A stretch of 5,160 bases of DNA from Bacilli bacterium (GCA_028691905.1 JAQUYJ010000079.1:1-5160); one strand, 5' to 3'. Shown: positions 1 to 5,002, counted from the first letter of the stretch. Made by a program: numbers and translations. Notes: generated by a model not told the origin, from the letters alone.

Positions 1-507
1 GACTTTCGCTATGAGCAGTTTCATCCCTATCGGTTGACGAATGATCCATATCGACTTGTTGAAACGACAGATGATTCTGTCTGGTTGGTACCAAATTTAC
101 TGTTGGTAAAGGCAGATGGCAACCTTGTCGTTCGGGCATTTTTAAGAATAGATGAGACAGATGTATTTATAATGAGTCAGATATACACAATTGAATTTGG
201 TGTAAAAGCCGATATCACTGATTATGACCGCGTCATTGATGAAGTTGAAATCGGAACGAAGTTAAGTAATCGAAGATTTCGTGTAACTGAAAACTTTGAT
301 TTACCAACTGTTTCGCAATTGATCCCACAGGCAACAATTGAATGGAGTTCTTCAGATGAAACAACTATTCAAATTGCGCAGGATAAGGTCAGTGCTTTGG
401 TTAAAAGGCCATCAAGTGGCATACGGGAAGTCACTTTGACTGCTTATATCACAATTGATGAGATAACCCATCCCATGCATATTCAAGTCGAAGTAATTTC
501 TGATTGA
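1..507 (+). CDS. C-terminal part of a surface or secreted protein with Ig-like (aBig-type) domains
   Basis: The reading frame is open from the first base of the window, so the gene starts upstream; the TTG at 34 is an internal Leu codon without a ribosome binding site. The last ~93 of 168 codons (about 76-168) have the layout of an atrophied bacterial Ig-like domain: a LPT strand, then IEWSSSD, then KRPSSG, then VTLTAYIT and a closing IQVEV strand. This matches the family pattern of LPT / ITWSSSN / V-RP / VTLTATIT / FTVTV. The preceding ~60 codons end in a similar strand pattern (YTIEFGVKA) and may be another Ig-like module. Such domains are spacers or adhesion modules outside the cell. The protein stops directly after the Ig domain, with no LPXTG motif or C-terminal membrane anchor, so any anchor must be N-terminal and outside this window. 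Ligand and function are unknown. The Ig-like call is fairly sure; the cell location is inferred from the family. Confidence 0.8.
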   Translation, partial: DFRYEQFHPYRLTNDPYRLVETTDDSVWLVPNLLLVKADGNLVVRAFLRIDETDVFIMSQIYTIEFGVKADITDYDRVIDEVEIGTKLSNRRFRVTENFDLPTVSQLIPQATIEWSSSDETTIQIAQDKVSALVKRPSSGIREVTLTAYITIDEITHPMHIQVEVISD

Positions 508-532
508 CAAAGCAGCATTTATTTGCTATACT
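504..532 (+). promoter_or_regulatory. Strong sigma-A type promoter of the tRNA-Pro gene
   Basis: A perfect -35 box TTGACA (504-509) and a -10 box TATACT (527-532) are separated by 17 bp, with a TG one base before the -10 (524-525, extended -10). Transcription should start near 539, about 10 bases before the mature tRNA 5' end at 550. The -35 box overlaps the TGA stop (505-507) of the upstream surface-protein gene. Confidence 0.88.
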
Positions 533-549
533 AGTTTTGCTTTACATGT

Positions 550-626
550 CGGAGTATAGCACAGCTTGGTAGTGCACTAGCTTCGGGAGTTAGGGGCCAA
601 GGGTTCAAATCCCTTTACTCCGACCA
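550..626 (+). tRNA. tRNA-Pro, anticodon CGG
   Basis: A full cloverleaf can be drawn. The acceptor stem pairs CGGAGTA (550-556) with TACTCCG (616-622), followed by discriminator A623 and an encoded CCA (624-626). The D stem is GCAC/GTGC (559-562 / 572-575) with GG in its loop. The anticodon stem is CTAGC/GTTAG (577-581 / 589-593) with loop TTCGGGA (582-588), which puts CGG at positions 34-36 and reads the Pro codon CCG. The variable loop is 594-598 and the T stem AAGGG/CCCTT (599-603 / 611-615) carries a TTCAAAT loop. The gene stands alone with its own promoter and terminator rather than in a tRNA cluster. CCG is usually an infrequent codon in AT-rich genomes, so this is probably the minor proline isoacceptor. 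Confidence 0.97.
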
Positions 627-637
627 GTTTAGAAAAG

Positions 638-676
638 AACATACAACAGGAAAAACTGGTTGTATGTTTTTGTTTT
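638..676 (+). terminator. Rho-independent terminator after tRNA-Pro
   Basis: Ten base pairs form between 638-647 (AACATACAAC) and 659-668 (GTTGTATGTT) around an 11-nt loop that contains a further CAG/CTG complement. The tail is T-rich (667-676, interrupted by one G). It lies 11 bases after the tRNA CCA and separates the tRNA from the AraC-type gene. Confidence 0.85.
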
Positions 677-691
677 ATAGCAAAAAAAGTC

Positions 692-720
692 GAGTAAATA
701 ATCTGTTGTTTTTGTATAAT
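692..720 (+). promoter_or_regulatory. Probable promoter of the AraC-type regulator, weak -35
   Basis: A perfect -10 box TATAAT lies at 715-720, but the hexamer 17 bp upstream (692-697, GAGTAA) barely resembles TTGACA. A good -10 with a poor -35 is usual for promoters that need an activator, and AraC/GyrI-type regulators often activate their own genes; that link is inference. The untranslated leader would be short: about 12 bases from the expected start near 727 to the ATG at 739. Confidence 0.5.
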
Positions 721-738
721 AATTAATGAGGTGGATGA

Positions 739-1614
739 ATGGATCAAACAGATGCAATTATTGCGATGCAGAATTATATCAGTGACCATATGGAAGATGA
801 TATTTCATTAACAGATTTGGCCAAAGTATCGTTTTACTCCCCGTGGTACTCCTATCGGCTTTTTATTGAATATTTACATGTCAGTCCCAGTAATTACATC
901 AGAAGATTACGCTTATCAAAATCTGCTCTGCAACTTCGGGATGAAAACAGTCGAATAACCGATGTCGCATTTCAGGCAGGATATGAAAGTGTAGAAGGGT
1001 ATCAACGGGCATTTCAAAAAGAGTTCGGAATCAATCCTGGCGAATACGCGAAAAATCCCATTCCAATCTATTTGTTCATTCCATACAGATTACAAAAAGA
1101 AAAGGAGAAGAAAAAAATGAATCCAGTTCAAAATGTGTTTTTAACGATTATTGAAAAACCAAAGCGAAAAGTGATTATTAAAAGAGGAATCAAAGCTGAT
1201 AACTACTTTGATTATTGTGAAGAAGTAGGCTGTGATATCTGGGGAATGCTAACCAGCATGAAATCACTCGCCAATGAGCCGGTTTGTCTATGGTTACCAC
1301 AACAGTACATAAAGCAAAACACTTCATCCTATGTTCAGGGAGTAGAAGTTGCCATGGATTATAAAGGTTCCATACCGGAAGGGATGGATGTAATTGAACT
1401 TCCAGAAGCAACATACTTGATGTTTCAGGGAGAACCTTTTGCGGAAGAAGATTATCAGGAAGCAATCAGCGTATTATGGGATGCAATGGAAAAATACAAT
1501 CCATCGGCAATCGGTTATGAATGGGATAAAACAAATCCCGAAATCCAATTGGAACCGATTGGAAAAAGAGGGTATATCGAATTAAAACCAATCAAAAAAA
1601 TTGTGAAACAATAA
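739..1614 (+). CDS. AraC-family transcription activator with C-terminal GyrI-like effector-binding domain
   Basis: This is a cytoplasmic DNA-binding regulator of 291 aa. Residues ~8-105 form the AraC/XylS DNA-binding domain with two helix-turn-helix units: the first around 24-45 (LTDLAKVSFYSPWYSYRLF), the second at 73-97 (ITDVAFQAGYES...AFQKEFG), followed by the typical INPGEY ending. A Lys/Glu-rich linker (about 105-130) leads to a GyrI-like small-molecule-binding domain (about 132-288), with EEVGCDIWG, YVQGVEV and a LEPIGKRGYIE ending. This N-AraC/C-GyrI order is that of the Rob and BltR/TipA-like multidrug or stress sensors, in which the C domain binds amphipathic ligands; the ligand here is unknown. 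The ATG at 739 is supported by GAGGTGG (728-734). No transporter or other obvious target gene is adjacent, so the regulon lies elsewhere or includes itself. A second in-frame ATG at 1117 has its own Shine-Dalgarno (separate entry). Confidence 0.93.
   Translation: MDQTDAIIAMQNYISDHMEDDISLTDLAKVSFYSPWYSYRLFIEYLHVSPSNYIRRLRLSKSALQLRDENSRITDVAFQAGYESVEGYQRAFQKEFGINPGEYAKNPIPIYLFIPYRLQKEKEKKKMNPVQNVFLTIIEKPKRKVIIKRGIKADNYFDYCEEVGCDIWGMLTSMKSLANEPVCLWLPQQYIKQNTSSYVQGVEVAMDYKGSIPEGMDVIELPEATYLMFQGEPFAEEDYQEAISVLWDAMEKYNPSAIGYEWDKTNPEIQLEPIGKRGYIELKPIKKIVKQ
1101..1119 (+). promoter_or_regulatory. Internal Shine-Dalgarno and ATG at the AraC/GyrI domain boundary
   Basis: AAAGGAGAAG (1101-1110) lies 9 bases (from GGAG) upstream of an in-frame ATG at 1117-1119, codon 127. 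Starting there would give a 165-residue free GyrI-like domain without the DNA-binding half. The same bases encode the Lys/Glu-rich linker, which is purine-rich anyway, so the match could be coincidental. Use as a start is inferred from spacing and from its position at the domain junction. Confidence 0.35.
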
Positions 1615-1645
1615 GTATGCGATTTTACGCATACTTTTCTTTTTG
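1613..1645 (+). terminator. Rho-independent terminator of the AraC-type gene
   Basis: A perfect 9-bp stem pairs AAGTATGCG (1613-1621) with CGCATACTT (1628-1636) around a 6-nt ATTTTA loop, followed by a T-rich tail (1635-1644, one C). The stem begins within the TAA stop codon (1612-1614), and its tail runs into the -35 box of the next promoter. Confidence 0.9.
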
Positions 1646-1671
1646 ACTTCTTTTTTTATTTTTGTTATAAT
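1643..1671 (+). promoter_or_regulatory. Promoter of the InlB-repeat lipoprotein gene
   Basis: TTGACT (1643-1648) and TATAAT (1666-1671) are separated by 17 bp, with TGT directly before the -10 (1663-1665, extended -10). The expected start is near 1678. A clear ribosome binding site, AAGGAGTG (1686-1693), then precedes the ATG at 1699. The -35 box begins inside the T-run of the preceding terminator. Confidence 0.85.
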
Positions 1672-1698
1672 AACAGTAGCATAAAAAGGAGTGAAGTT

Positions 1699-3165
1699 AT
1701 GAAAAAATTAACAGTATTGTTTGTATTATTATTTTCGTTTTTACTGATGGGTTGTACTAAATCCTACACGGTTGCATTCGTCCCTGACAATGGTGAAGTT
1801 TTAGATGAAGTTGTTTTGGAAGAAGGAGCACTTTTGGAACTTCCAACCATTACAAAAGAAGGACATGATTTTGGAGGTTGGTTCATTGATGAAGAGTTTA
1901 ATACTTCATTTAAAGTAAAAGATCCAATTGTTAGTGATATGACTCTGTATGCAAAATGGAATATCAAATTATTCACTGTCATTTTTAAAAATCACGATGA
2001 TACCATTATCGTTACAAGGGAAGGAGTTCCTTATGGGACTGCAGCAACAGCACCGGCAGAACCGACAAGAGAAGGTTATGAATTCAGTGGCTGGGATATT
2101 GATTTTTCGGAAGTGAAAGCCCATTTATATGTTACAGCCCAATTTGAAATAATAACATATGGAGTTCAGTTTTACGATGACAGCAATCAGCCATTGGGTG
2201 ATTTGCAGACTATCGAGCATGGCAGTGCAGCAACTGCACCGAATGCTCCTGAAAAAACAGGTTATGAATTTACAGGCTGGGATTTGCCATTTGATGCAGT
2301 TACCGGTGATTTGGAAATCCATCCAGTCTTTGAACGTTTGGAATACACAGTAGAATTCCAAGACAGTAATGGCAGTCGAATTGGTGAAGTTCAAACAGTC
2401 TATTATGGTGAAAATGCAACAGCACCGGCTGATCCGACTAAAACGGGATATACGTTTGATAGGTGGGATCAGGATTTCACCAATGTGACAGCCGATCTGA
2501 CTGTAAAAGCAGTTTATTTAATCGATGAATATGAAATTTCTTATTATGATGGAACTACTGAATTGGTCTTTCTTCCTGATTTATATACCATAGAGTCGCG
2601 ATTTGATTTGGAAGAATATGAGAAAACAGGATTTTTATTTATGGGATGGTTTACAGATGAAGCCTTCACCACTCCCCTGGATAAGATTATTCCCGGGAAA
2701 ACAGGGGATGTTGATTTGTACGGAAAATGGTTGGATGAGTCCTTAACATATACATTAAACTATGAATTAAATGGTGGGGATTGGACTTGGACCAGCACAA
2801 CTGTAGCAGCTCCTGCAAACGGAATTGATGCAAATTCCAATTTACCGGAACAATTGATGGCAGATTTCTATGTTTACTTAAAAGCCAATGATTTGCTGAC
2901 TTCTCCTTTGGTAGCAGCAAAACTGCATAAAACGACATGGGAAACATTTAAAGCAAACTACACCGATCCGGTAGCTATCTATAACCACACTTCAACCAAT
3001 ACTTCCCAGGCAAATGACGGCTACAGTCAGTTCTTTTATACCAGTGCAACGGGTGATACAACTACCCATCTCGTAACAAGTATTACCGGTGTTTCTTTGG
3101 AACGGAACCCTATAAAACCAAATATGCCAATTTCATCCAACATTTGTCGGTACTGCTGTATTTAA
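1699..3165 (+). CDS. Lipoprotein with InlB-type (Flg_new) repeats; N-terminal part of a frameshifted gene
   Basis: This is an exported, lipid-anchored surface protein. Residues 1-18 are a signal peptide (KK, then a hydrophobic stretch) ending in the lipobox LMGC, with C19 as the lipidated cysteine. Five InlB/Listeria-Bacteroides type repeats follow. R1 (~22-87) and R5 (~277-344) are the long form (GGWF/GWF then LYAKW/LYGKW). R2-R4 (92-149, 154-211, 216-273) are the short form with ATAP, P-K/R-x-GY-F and GWD motifs. From 351 a sixth repeat begins (YTLNYELNGG) but is interrupted by an unrecognised segment starting with DWTW. The reading frame then shifts near 3091-3103: roughly the last 20 residues, ending CRYCCI, are out of frame, and the original protein continues to 3542 in another frame. 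The ATG at 1699 has AAGGAGTG seven bases upstream. Such repeats serve in surface display and adhesion; the partner is unknown. The intact ancestor would be about 614 residues. Confidence 0.85.
   Translation: MKKLTVLFVLLFSFLLMGCTKSYTVAFVPDNGEVLDEVVLEEGALLELPTITKEGHDFGGWFIDEEFNTSFKVKDPIVSDMTLYAKWNIKLFTVIFKNHDDTIIVTREGVPYGTAATAPAEPTREGYEFSGWDIDFSEVKAHLYVTAQFEIITYGVQFYDDSNQPLGDLQTIEHGSAATAPNAPEKTGYEFTGWDLPFDAVTGDLEIHPVFERLEYTVEFQDSNGSRIGEVQTVYYGENATAPADPTKTGYTFDRWDQDFTNVTADLTVKAVYLIDEYEISYYDGTTELVFLPDLYTIESRFDLEEYEKTGFLFMGWFTDEAFTTPLDKIIPGKTGDVDLYGKWLDESLTYTLNYELNGGDWTWTSTTVAAPANGIDANSNLPEQLMADFYVYLKANDLLTSPLVAAKLHKTTWETFKANYTDPVAIYNHTSTNTSQANDGYSQFFYTSATGDTTTHLVTSITGVSLERNPIKPNMPISSNICRYCCI
1972..2529 (+). 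repeat. Three tandem 186-bp units coding for InlB-type repeats R2-R4
   Basis: The motif GCAACAGCACCGGC occurs at 2044 and 2416, with a one-base variant of its start (GCAACTGCACCG) at 2230, exactly 186 bp apart each time. The GW tryptophan codons follow the same period (residues 132, 194 and 256). The DNA has diverged between these anchors, so this is an old tandem expansion rather than a recent one, but the shared 14-mers could still support unit gain or loss. Confidence 0.7.
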
Positions 3166-3542
3166 AAGGATACAGTACTGAATTTTGGATGACTGCTTCT
3201 TCCAAAACATTGGCCGGATTTGTATTGGATGGTTACTTCTATGGCACACAGGGAGCAGGTGCGGGTGATTTTACTTTGCTTCGCAGCAATATTCCCAATA
3301 CAAATTTACGGTTGGTTTTATCTGGTGGAAGTTTAAGTGAAGAAACTACAGCATATGAGACAACCAGCTATATTCAGGGATTGTCCGCCCGATTGGTCGC
3401 ACCGATAAAGGATGGTTATGTATTTGGCGGTTGGTATGACAATGCCCTGTTTACAGGTGATCCGGTGTGGGAAATTGCTTCCGGAACAGCACCTGCTGCA
3501 ATGTATTATGCAAAATGGATTGCTTACACCGAATTGGAATAA
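3096..3542 (+). pseudogene. C-terminal remainder of the InlB-repeat lipoprotein, separated by a frameshift
   Basis: This frame is open upstream to about 3063 and reads FGTEPYKTKYANFIQHLSVLLYLKGYSTEFWM in place of the out-of-frame tail of the preceding ORF. It therefore continues the inserted unknown domain, then completes the split InlB repeat with LVAPIKDGYVFGGWYDNALFTGDP (W at 3432-3434) and MYYAKW (W at 3516-3518), and stops at TAA 3540-3542. The first start-like codon is a TTG at 3144, but no ribosome binding site precedes it and no signal peptide follows, so separate translation is unlikely. One added base in the T-rich stretch 3092-3098 would rejoin the frames as GVSFGTE or GVFFGTE. A sequencing error would look the same. 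Confidence 0.8.
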
Positions 3543-3549
3543 AAACGAT

Positions 3550-3583
3550 AAACCATGAACTGAAAAATGTTCATGGTTTTTTT
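3550..3583 (+). terminator. Strong Rho-independent terminator after the lipoprotein gene
   Basis: An 11-bp perfect stem pairs 3550-3560 (AAACCATGAAC) with 3569-3579 (GTTCATGGTTT) around an 8-nt loop and runs into a T7 stretch (3577-3583). It starts 8 bases after the stop codon. An intact terminator at this place supports 1699-3542 being one ancestral transcription unit. Confidence 0.95.
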
Positions 3584-3591
3584 AAAAAGGG

Positions 3592-3620
3592 TTGACATAT
3601 TATTTAAAATGATGTAAGAT
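3592..3620 (+). promoter_or_regulatory. Promoter of the riboswitch-controlled GGDEF-like gene
   Basis: A perfect TTGACA (3592-3597) and TAAGAT (3615-3620) are spaced 17 bp apart. The expected start near 3627 gives a leader of about 170 nt before the ATG at 3798, which is long for this otherwise compact window and is filled by the riboswitch. Confidence 0.88.
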
Positions 3621-3651
3621 TAGTGTATAAGTCGTTTCCATTCTAATTGAT

Positions 3652-3749
3652 GGAATTTGCGATTGTCAAAGCCAAAATCACAGTGATGTGATGACGGAAA
3701 GCTATAGGGTCTTATTGTTAAGACAGCCAGTTGCCTATTTCAAATTACC
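3652..3749 (+). promoter_or_regulatory. Cyclic di-GMP-I (GEMM-I) riboswitch aptamer
   Basis: The order of conserved elements matches GEMM-I: GTCAAAGCC, a hairpin, GACGGAAAGCTATAGGGTCT, a second hairpin, then ACAGCCAGTTGCC. The first hairpin pairs 3677-3682 (ATCACA) with 3687-3692 (TGTGAT) under a GTGA loop, a GNRA tetraloop as expected. The second pairs 3709-3714 (GTCTTA) with 3719-3724 (TAAGAC) under TTGT. The outer stem pairs 3667-3669 with 3731-3733 and extends, with mismatches, to 3652-3659 against 3741-3749. Aligned to the Vibrio Vc2 RNA, the ligand-contacting G20 is G3665, C92 is C3734 and the intercalating A47 is A3698, all retained. G20 argues for c-di-GMP rather than the cyclic AMP-GMP variant, which carries A there. 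The usual G21-C46 pair is replaced by U3666 and G3697. It probably adjusts transcription of the following gene to c-di-GMP level. The family call comes from reading motifs, not from a model score. Confidence 0.85.
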
Positions 3750-3780
3750 AAAAGTTGGTTTTGGAAGCATTTTTTATTTT
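3748..3780 (+). terminator. Possible regulated terminator (riboswitch expression platform)
   Basis: CCAAAA (3748-3753) pairs with TTTTGG (3759-3764) around GTTGG, and a T-rich tract (3770-3780, one A) follows after five bases. Its first two C residues (3748-3749) are also the end of the extended outer stem of the aptamer, so the two structures compete. The stem is short and AT-rich, which suits a conditional terminator but also leaves it uncertain. Confidence 0.45.
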
Positions 3781-3797
3781 CTGGGGAGTGAACTAAA

Positions 3798-4853
3798 ATG
3801 AACGTCTACAATTTTATTATAGCCACAGAAATGTTACTGGCAAATATCTATGTTACACATATATGCTCTAAAAAACGCTTTGCATTATGGAAAACCATCA
3901 GCATTCTATTCGTTTTTTATATATTGTATTTTGTCCTGTTCTGGGCAATCCGAACTTTTTTACCACCAATTCCGGAAGGAAGCGGTATCTTATTATTCAC
4001 TGGCTTTCTCTTTATTATCCCCCTCTTCTTGGTATATAACCAGGATATCCGTTATACGATTTTAATAATGGTCCTATCCTGGTTGTATACTACAGTATTG
4101 TTTTCTCTGTCTCTTATTTTAGCTAAAATGATTGATTCATCCATGTTATTATTATTGGGGGCAGTTATTCAAAGCATTTTGCTGATTGCTACATATCCGC
4201 TTTTTGTCGGATATGTAAAAAACAAATTGTATCAGATTATAGTGAAAATGGATCGTCCCACCCTTCGTTTATTGACTTTTTTAACTTTACTTGCTTTTTT
4301 CATTATCAGTTTGCAGCATATTCGCTTCTTTACTGATGAGCATACTGTTTTACCTTTATTGATTACTGTTTTATTTGCCCTGTTCATCTTTTTGCTTTAT
4401 CGGCTATTTTATATGCTTGCTTCTTCAAAAAAGAAAATGGGCTATTTGCGGAATTTATTAAGCAAAGAATGGTTGAGTACATTAAAAGGTCCGGAAGCAT
4501 TGCGTGATGATATAACAGATTTTGAAAAAAGTGAAAAACCATTTACGCTTATCAATATGAAACTCACACTGCGCGGATTGAAAGACCAAATGAATCAACA
4601 GGAAACTACAGCAATCAATCAGTATATGCGGATAGTATCCGGTATGATTTCTGTAAGTGCCACTTTATATCGTATTGATGAAAAACATTTCATTGTTATT
4701 GAAACGGCACCTGATGTAAAGCCGTTTATAGAGGATGTTAAAGAGATTCGCTTTCCGGATTTAGAAAATATTAAAAATAAAATTTCTGTATTTAATTATC
4801 CAATTGATAAAAATGGGGTTTTATATTTTTTAAACCAATTGCCGTCCAATTGA
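3798..4853 (+). CDS. Seven-helix membrane protein with degenerate GGDEF-like cytoplasmic domain
   Basis: The protein has 351 residues. About seven hydrophobic segments (roughly 4-22, 33-51, 63-80, 86-108, 116-138, 157-173, 185-207) form an N-terminal membrane sensor-like module, followed by a KKK basic stop (211-213) and a soluble tail of ~140 residues. The tail has the strand-helix-helix-hairpin pattern of GGDEF domains: PFTLINMKL (248-256) where PLSLLMIDID is usual, then YRIDEKHFIVIE (291-302) where RxGGDEFxxLL is usual. The catalytic GGDE is replaced by DEKH, the metal-binding Asp of the first strand is missing, and the RxxD inhibitory site is absent (S285, A288). It is therefore very unlikely to make c-di-GMP; a sensing or protein-binding role is inferred. 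A c-di-GMP-I riboswitch and its own promoter precede it. The start at ATG 3798 is preceded by GGGGAG (3783-3788). The alternative reading is a membrane sensor with an unrelated tail. Confidence 0.8.
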   Translation: MNVYNFIIATEMLLANIYVTHICSKKRFALWKTISILFVFYILYFVLFWAIRTFLPPIPEGSGILLFTGFLFIIPLFLVYNQDIRYTILIMVLSWLYTTVLFSLSLILAKMIDSSMLLLLGAVIQSILLIATYPLFVGYVKNKLYQIIVKMDRPTLRLLTFLTLLAFFIISLQHIRFFTDEHTVLPLLITVLFALFIFLLYRLFYMLASSKKKMGYLRNLLSKEWLSTLKGPEALRDDITDFEKSEKPFTLINMKLTLRGLKDQMNQQETTAINQYMRIVSGMISVSATLYRIDEKHFIVIETAPDVKPFIEDVKEIRFPDLENIKNKISVFNYPIDKNGVLYFLNQLPSN

Positions 4854-4862
4854 TATATTTTT

Positions 4863-4891
4863 AAAAGAGTGAAGTGTTGTTCACTCTTTTT
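4863..4891 (+). terminator. Rho-independent terminator after the GGDEF-like gene
   Basis: A perfect 11-bp stem pairs 4863-4873 (AAAAGAGTGAA) with 4880-4890 (TTCACTCTTTT) around a GTGTTG loop, ending in T5 (4887-4891). It begins 10 bases after the TGA stop. Because the stem is flanked by A and T runs, it could also work on the minus strand. Confidence 0.88.
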
Positions 4892-4961
4892 CATGAAAAC
4901 TGATGAAAAAATATTTGATATTTTTTTGAATTATATTAAAGAAAAATATACAAATTTAGGC

Positions 4962-4990
4962 TTTCAATTTAGTTTGATTTATAGTATAAT
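4962..4990 (+). promoter_or_regulatory. Probable promoter of the gene starting at 5032
   Basis: A perfect TATAAT lies at 4985-4990. The hexamer 17 bp upstream (TTTCAA, 4962-4967) is a weak -35, but the DNA before it (4906-4958) is extremely AT-rich and could act as an UP element. The start near 4997 leaves a leader of about 35 bases with the ribosome binding site GGGGAGG at 5019-5025. Confidence 0.6.
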
Positions 4991-5002
4991 AAAACTAATT
5001 TG
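4965..5002 (+). repeat. Inverted repeat around the -10 box, candidate operator
   Basis: CAATTTAGTTT (4965-4975) and AAACTAATTTG (4992-5002) are inverted copies matching at 10 of 11 positions, with the TATAAT box in the 16-bp space between. A third related copy, CAAATTTAG, lies at 4951-4959 in the same orientation as the first. The placement would let a bound regulator block the promoter. The DNA is AT-rich, so chance similarity is possible, and I do not recognise the motif as a known operator (it does not resemble the NrdR box). Confidence 0.35.

Noticed and set aside
34..36. TTG as the start of the first coding region
   Set aside because: The frame is open back to base 1, no Shine-Dalgarno precedes the TTG, and no signal peptide follows, so the gene begins outside the window.
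577..789. Minus-strand ORF of 70 codons ending GVKGFEPLAPNSRS
   Set aside because: It runs antisense through the tRNA-Pro gene and its terminator. This peptide ending is the usual false translation of the tRNA complement.
1190..2947. Minus-strand ORFs at 1190-1465, 1764-1982, 2125-2394 and 2687-2947, and a plus-strand ORF at 2159-2353
   Set aside because: All lie inside well-supported genes in other frames, lack ribosome binding sites, and give low-complexity or unlikely proteins.
3092..3098. Phase-variable homopolymer at the frameshift
   Set aside because: The T runs are only three bases long, too short for usual slippage-driven switching.
3088..3118. Programmed -1 frameshift rejoining the two lipoprotein frames
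   Set aside because: No in-frame X XXY YYZ slippery heptamer is present; the only slip-prone run is AAAA at 3114-3117, and I see no strong stimulatory hairpin downstream.
3850..4065. Plus-strand ORF of 71 codons inside the GGDEF-like gene
   Set aside because: It is a shadow of the membrane-segment codons in another frame, with no separate signals for expression.
4906..4926. 9-bp perfect inverted repeat (AAAAAATAT / ATATTTTTT)
   Set aside because: The stem is all A/T, lies 15 bases after a good terminator in very AT-rich DNA, and is probably chance or an UP-type element.
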